NCBI GenBank assembly: GCA_945865645.1
Contig: CAMBEI010000005.1
Location: forward strand, 1-64,000
Origin: Chitinophaga pinensis
GTDB lineage: Bacteria; Bacteroidota; Bacteroidia; Chitinophagales; Chitinophagaceae
Length of the DNA: 64,000 nucleotides
Direction of reading: 5' to 3'
Below the pieces are notes generated by a model. The model made no database searches. It saw nothing but the letters and a program-made list of their open reading frames with translations, and was not told where the DNA came from. The first letter of the stretch is position 1, and each line of letters opens with the position of its first letter. The position numbers were made by a program, and so were the translations under genes. This document shows positions 62,356 through 64,000 of this stretch, one piece after another.

Positions 62356-63450
62356 TTAGCTAACCATTTCTTGTATTTGTGTTGGCTCTAAGTTTGCATT
62401 ACGCATGGCAATGGCACGCACCGCATTTGCAGTAAAATCCATAAATGCTTTTTTTGTAATATCGTTATCACCAACCATGGCTGGGATGCCTAAATCACCT
62501 CCCTCTCTAATACTTTCTACAATTGGTATTTGACCTAAAAATGGGATGTCAAATTCTTCTGCTAAATTTTTACCGCCATCTTTACCAAAAATATAATATT
62601 TATTGTTAGGTAATTCGGCAGGTGTGAAGTAACTCATATTTTCTACTAATCCAATTACAGGCACTTTCATTTGTGCTTGACCAAACATAGCGATACCTTT
62701 TTTTGCATCAGCCAATGCAACAATTTGTGGTGTGGTAACTACAATAACGCCAGTAACAGGTACCGTTTGTACAATGGTTAAATGAATATCGCCAGTGCCT
62801 GGGGGCATATCAATAATTAAATAATCTAGCTCGCCCCAGTCTACTTCCGTTACAAACTGGCGTATAGCACTACTCACCATGGGGCCTCGCCAAACAACTG
62901 CCTGCTTTTCATCTATTAATAAACCAATGCTCATCATTTTAATACCATATTTTTCAATAGGTACTATTAATCCAACACCACCCACTTCCTTCATTAATGG
63001 CCTGTCGCCCCTAACGCCAAACATAATGTGCTGACTTGGTCCATAAATATCAGCATCCATCAAGCCAACTTTTGCGCCGCTTTGTGCTAAAGCTAATGCA
63101 AGATTGGATGAAACAGTGCTTTTACCAACTCCTCCTTTGCCACTCACTACTGCAATAATGTTTTTTACACCACTTAAAATACTTTTTCCATCCTTGCGAT
63201 TACTGCTGGTGTTGCTGGTAAAGTTTACGGTAACAATTGCTTCTTTATTAACCAATAATTTTACAGCATTTATGCAAGCATTCATAATTAAATCTTTCAA
63301 AGGACATGCAGGTGTAGTAAGTACCACCGTAAAAGACACCTTATCGTCCTTTATAACAATATCTTTTACCATATTCAATGTTACTAGGTCTTTGCCCAAA
63401 TCTGGCTCTTGTACATTACTTAGTGCTTTTAGTATATCCTCGTTCGTCAT
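62356..63450 (-). CDS. Mrp/NBP35-family Fe-S carrier ATPase
   Basis: N-terminal MIP18-like domain; IIAVVSGKGGVGKSTVSSNLALALA; DYLIIDMPPGTGDIHL. Confidence 0.93.
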   Translation of the reverse strand: MTNEDILKALSNVQEPDLGKDLVTLNMVKDIVIKDDKVSFTVVLTTPACPLKDLIMNACINAVKLLVNKEAIVTVNFTSNTSSNRKDGKSILSGVKNIIAVVSGKGGVGKSTVSSNLALALAQSGAKVGLMDADIYGPSQHIMFGVRGDRPLMKEVGGVGLIVPIEKYGIKMMSIGLLIDEKQAVVWRGPMVSSAIRQFVTEVDWGELDYLIIDMPPGTGDIHLTIVQTVPVTGVIVVTTPQIVALADAKKGIAMFGQAQMKVPVIGLVENMSYFTPAELPNNKYYIFGKDGGKNLAEEFDIPFLGQIPIVESIREGGDLGIPAMVGDNDITKKAFMDFTANAVRAIAMRNANLEPTQIQEMVS

Positions 63451-63657
63451 GGTTCAATTATTTGTTAATAATATTCTATTTGAGTCGTAAAATTAAACAT
63501 TGATACGCTTACTTTGTTTATTAATTACGAAATGTTGGTATTTTTGTATTGCATTTGTGCCAATTACACATATACTTCATACTACAAGATAAGTAGGGTA
63601 TGATTTTCTTAATTTTAGCATTTTAAAACAAAAAGCGAACTTAGTTATAAGGCCTCT

Positions 63658-63665
63658 TAATTTTG
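63658..63665 (+). promoter_or_regulatory. Bacteroidota -7-type element
   Basis: TAATTTTG upstream of ATG 63676. Confidence 0.3.
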
Positions 63666-63675
63666 AATATTATTG

Positions 63676-64000
63676 ATGAAGAAATTTGTACTATACTTTA
63701 TTATTGCTTCATTAATTTTACCTATAGCTGCCCGAGCACAGTTTGAATCCTTTAAGGATTCTGTTGTGCAACTATATGGTATTGTAATGACAGCCGATAG
63801 TTTAAAAGGACTTGAGTTAGTGAGTGTGGTTATAAAAGGACAAAACCGCGGTACTATAACCAATTACAAAGGTGTTTTTAGTATAGTTGTTTTAAAAGGC
63901 GATCAGATAGAATTTACGAGTATTGGATATAAGCCCAAAAATATATCAATTCCTGCCAATTTAGACGGCAATCAATATAGTGTCATTCAACTAATGGTTA
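63676..64000 (+). CDS. Secreted carboxypeptidase-regulatory-like domain protein (partial, runs off the window end)
   Basis: MKKFVLYFIIASLILPIAARAQFESFKDSVVQLYGIVMTADSLKGLELVSVVIKGQNRGTITNYKGVFSIVVLKGDQIEFTSIGYKPK; open to base 64000. Confidence 0.75.
   Translation, partial: MKKFVLYFIIASLILPIAARAQFESFKDSVVQLYGIVMTADSLKGLELVSVVIKGQNRGTITNYKGVFSIVVLKGDQIEFTSIGYKPKNISIPANLDGNQYSVIQLMV

Overview
AT-rich Bacteroidota chromosomal segment, probably of the Chitinophagaceae type (inferred from family content, a T9SS type-B C-terminal domain, DUF3127/DUF4293 proteins and TAnnTTTG-type promoters). Most of the window is ordinary core genome: kup, metG, fadB-like, purQ, dsbD-like, an ECF sigma factor, two uvrA paralogues, glyA, dnaA, tRNA-Ser(GCU), tRNA-Pro(UGG), aspS, sucD, mlaE/mlaF-like, maeB, lysA and an mrp-like gene. 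The best candidate for an undescribed system is the accessory segment at about 39.8-42.54 kb, next to tRNA-Pro. It holds two same-strand genes (an NmrA-like NAD(P)-binding protein and an M23-like peptidase). Each is bounded by copies of an attC-like structured repeat: a TTAGCGGT/ACCGCYAA core, and a GCYAA-N11-TTRGC stem with compensatory change between two copies. The segment is bracketed by gene debris: a stop-interrupted serine-recombinase C-terminus on one side, and a truncated SnoaL/DUF4440-like fragment plus a small ORF on the other. It looks like a small integron-like cassette array or cassette-type mobile unit with no integrase in the window. Other points of note are a DsbD whose N-terminal domain lacks the Cys pair that is present in the adjacent stand-alone DsbD-alpha-like protein, an N-terminally truncated alpha-2-macroglobulin with its own signal peptide, and hairpins that embed stop codons. 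All calls come from reading the sequence and the supplied ORF translations; no searches were run.
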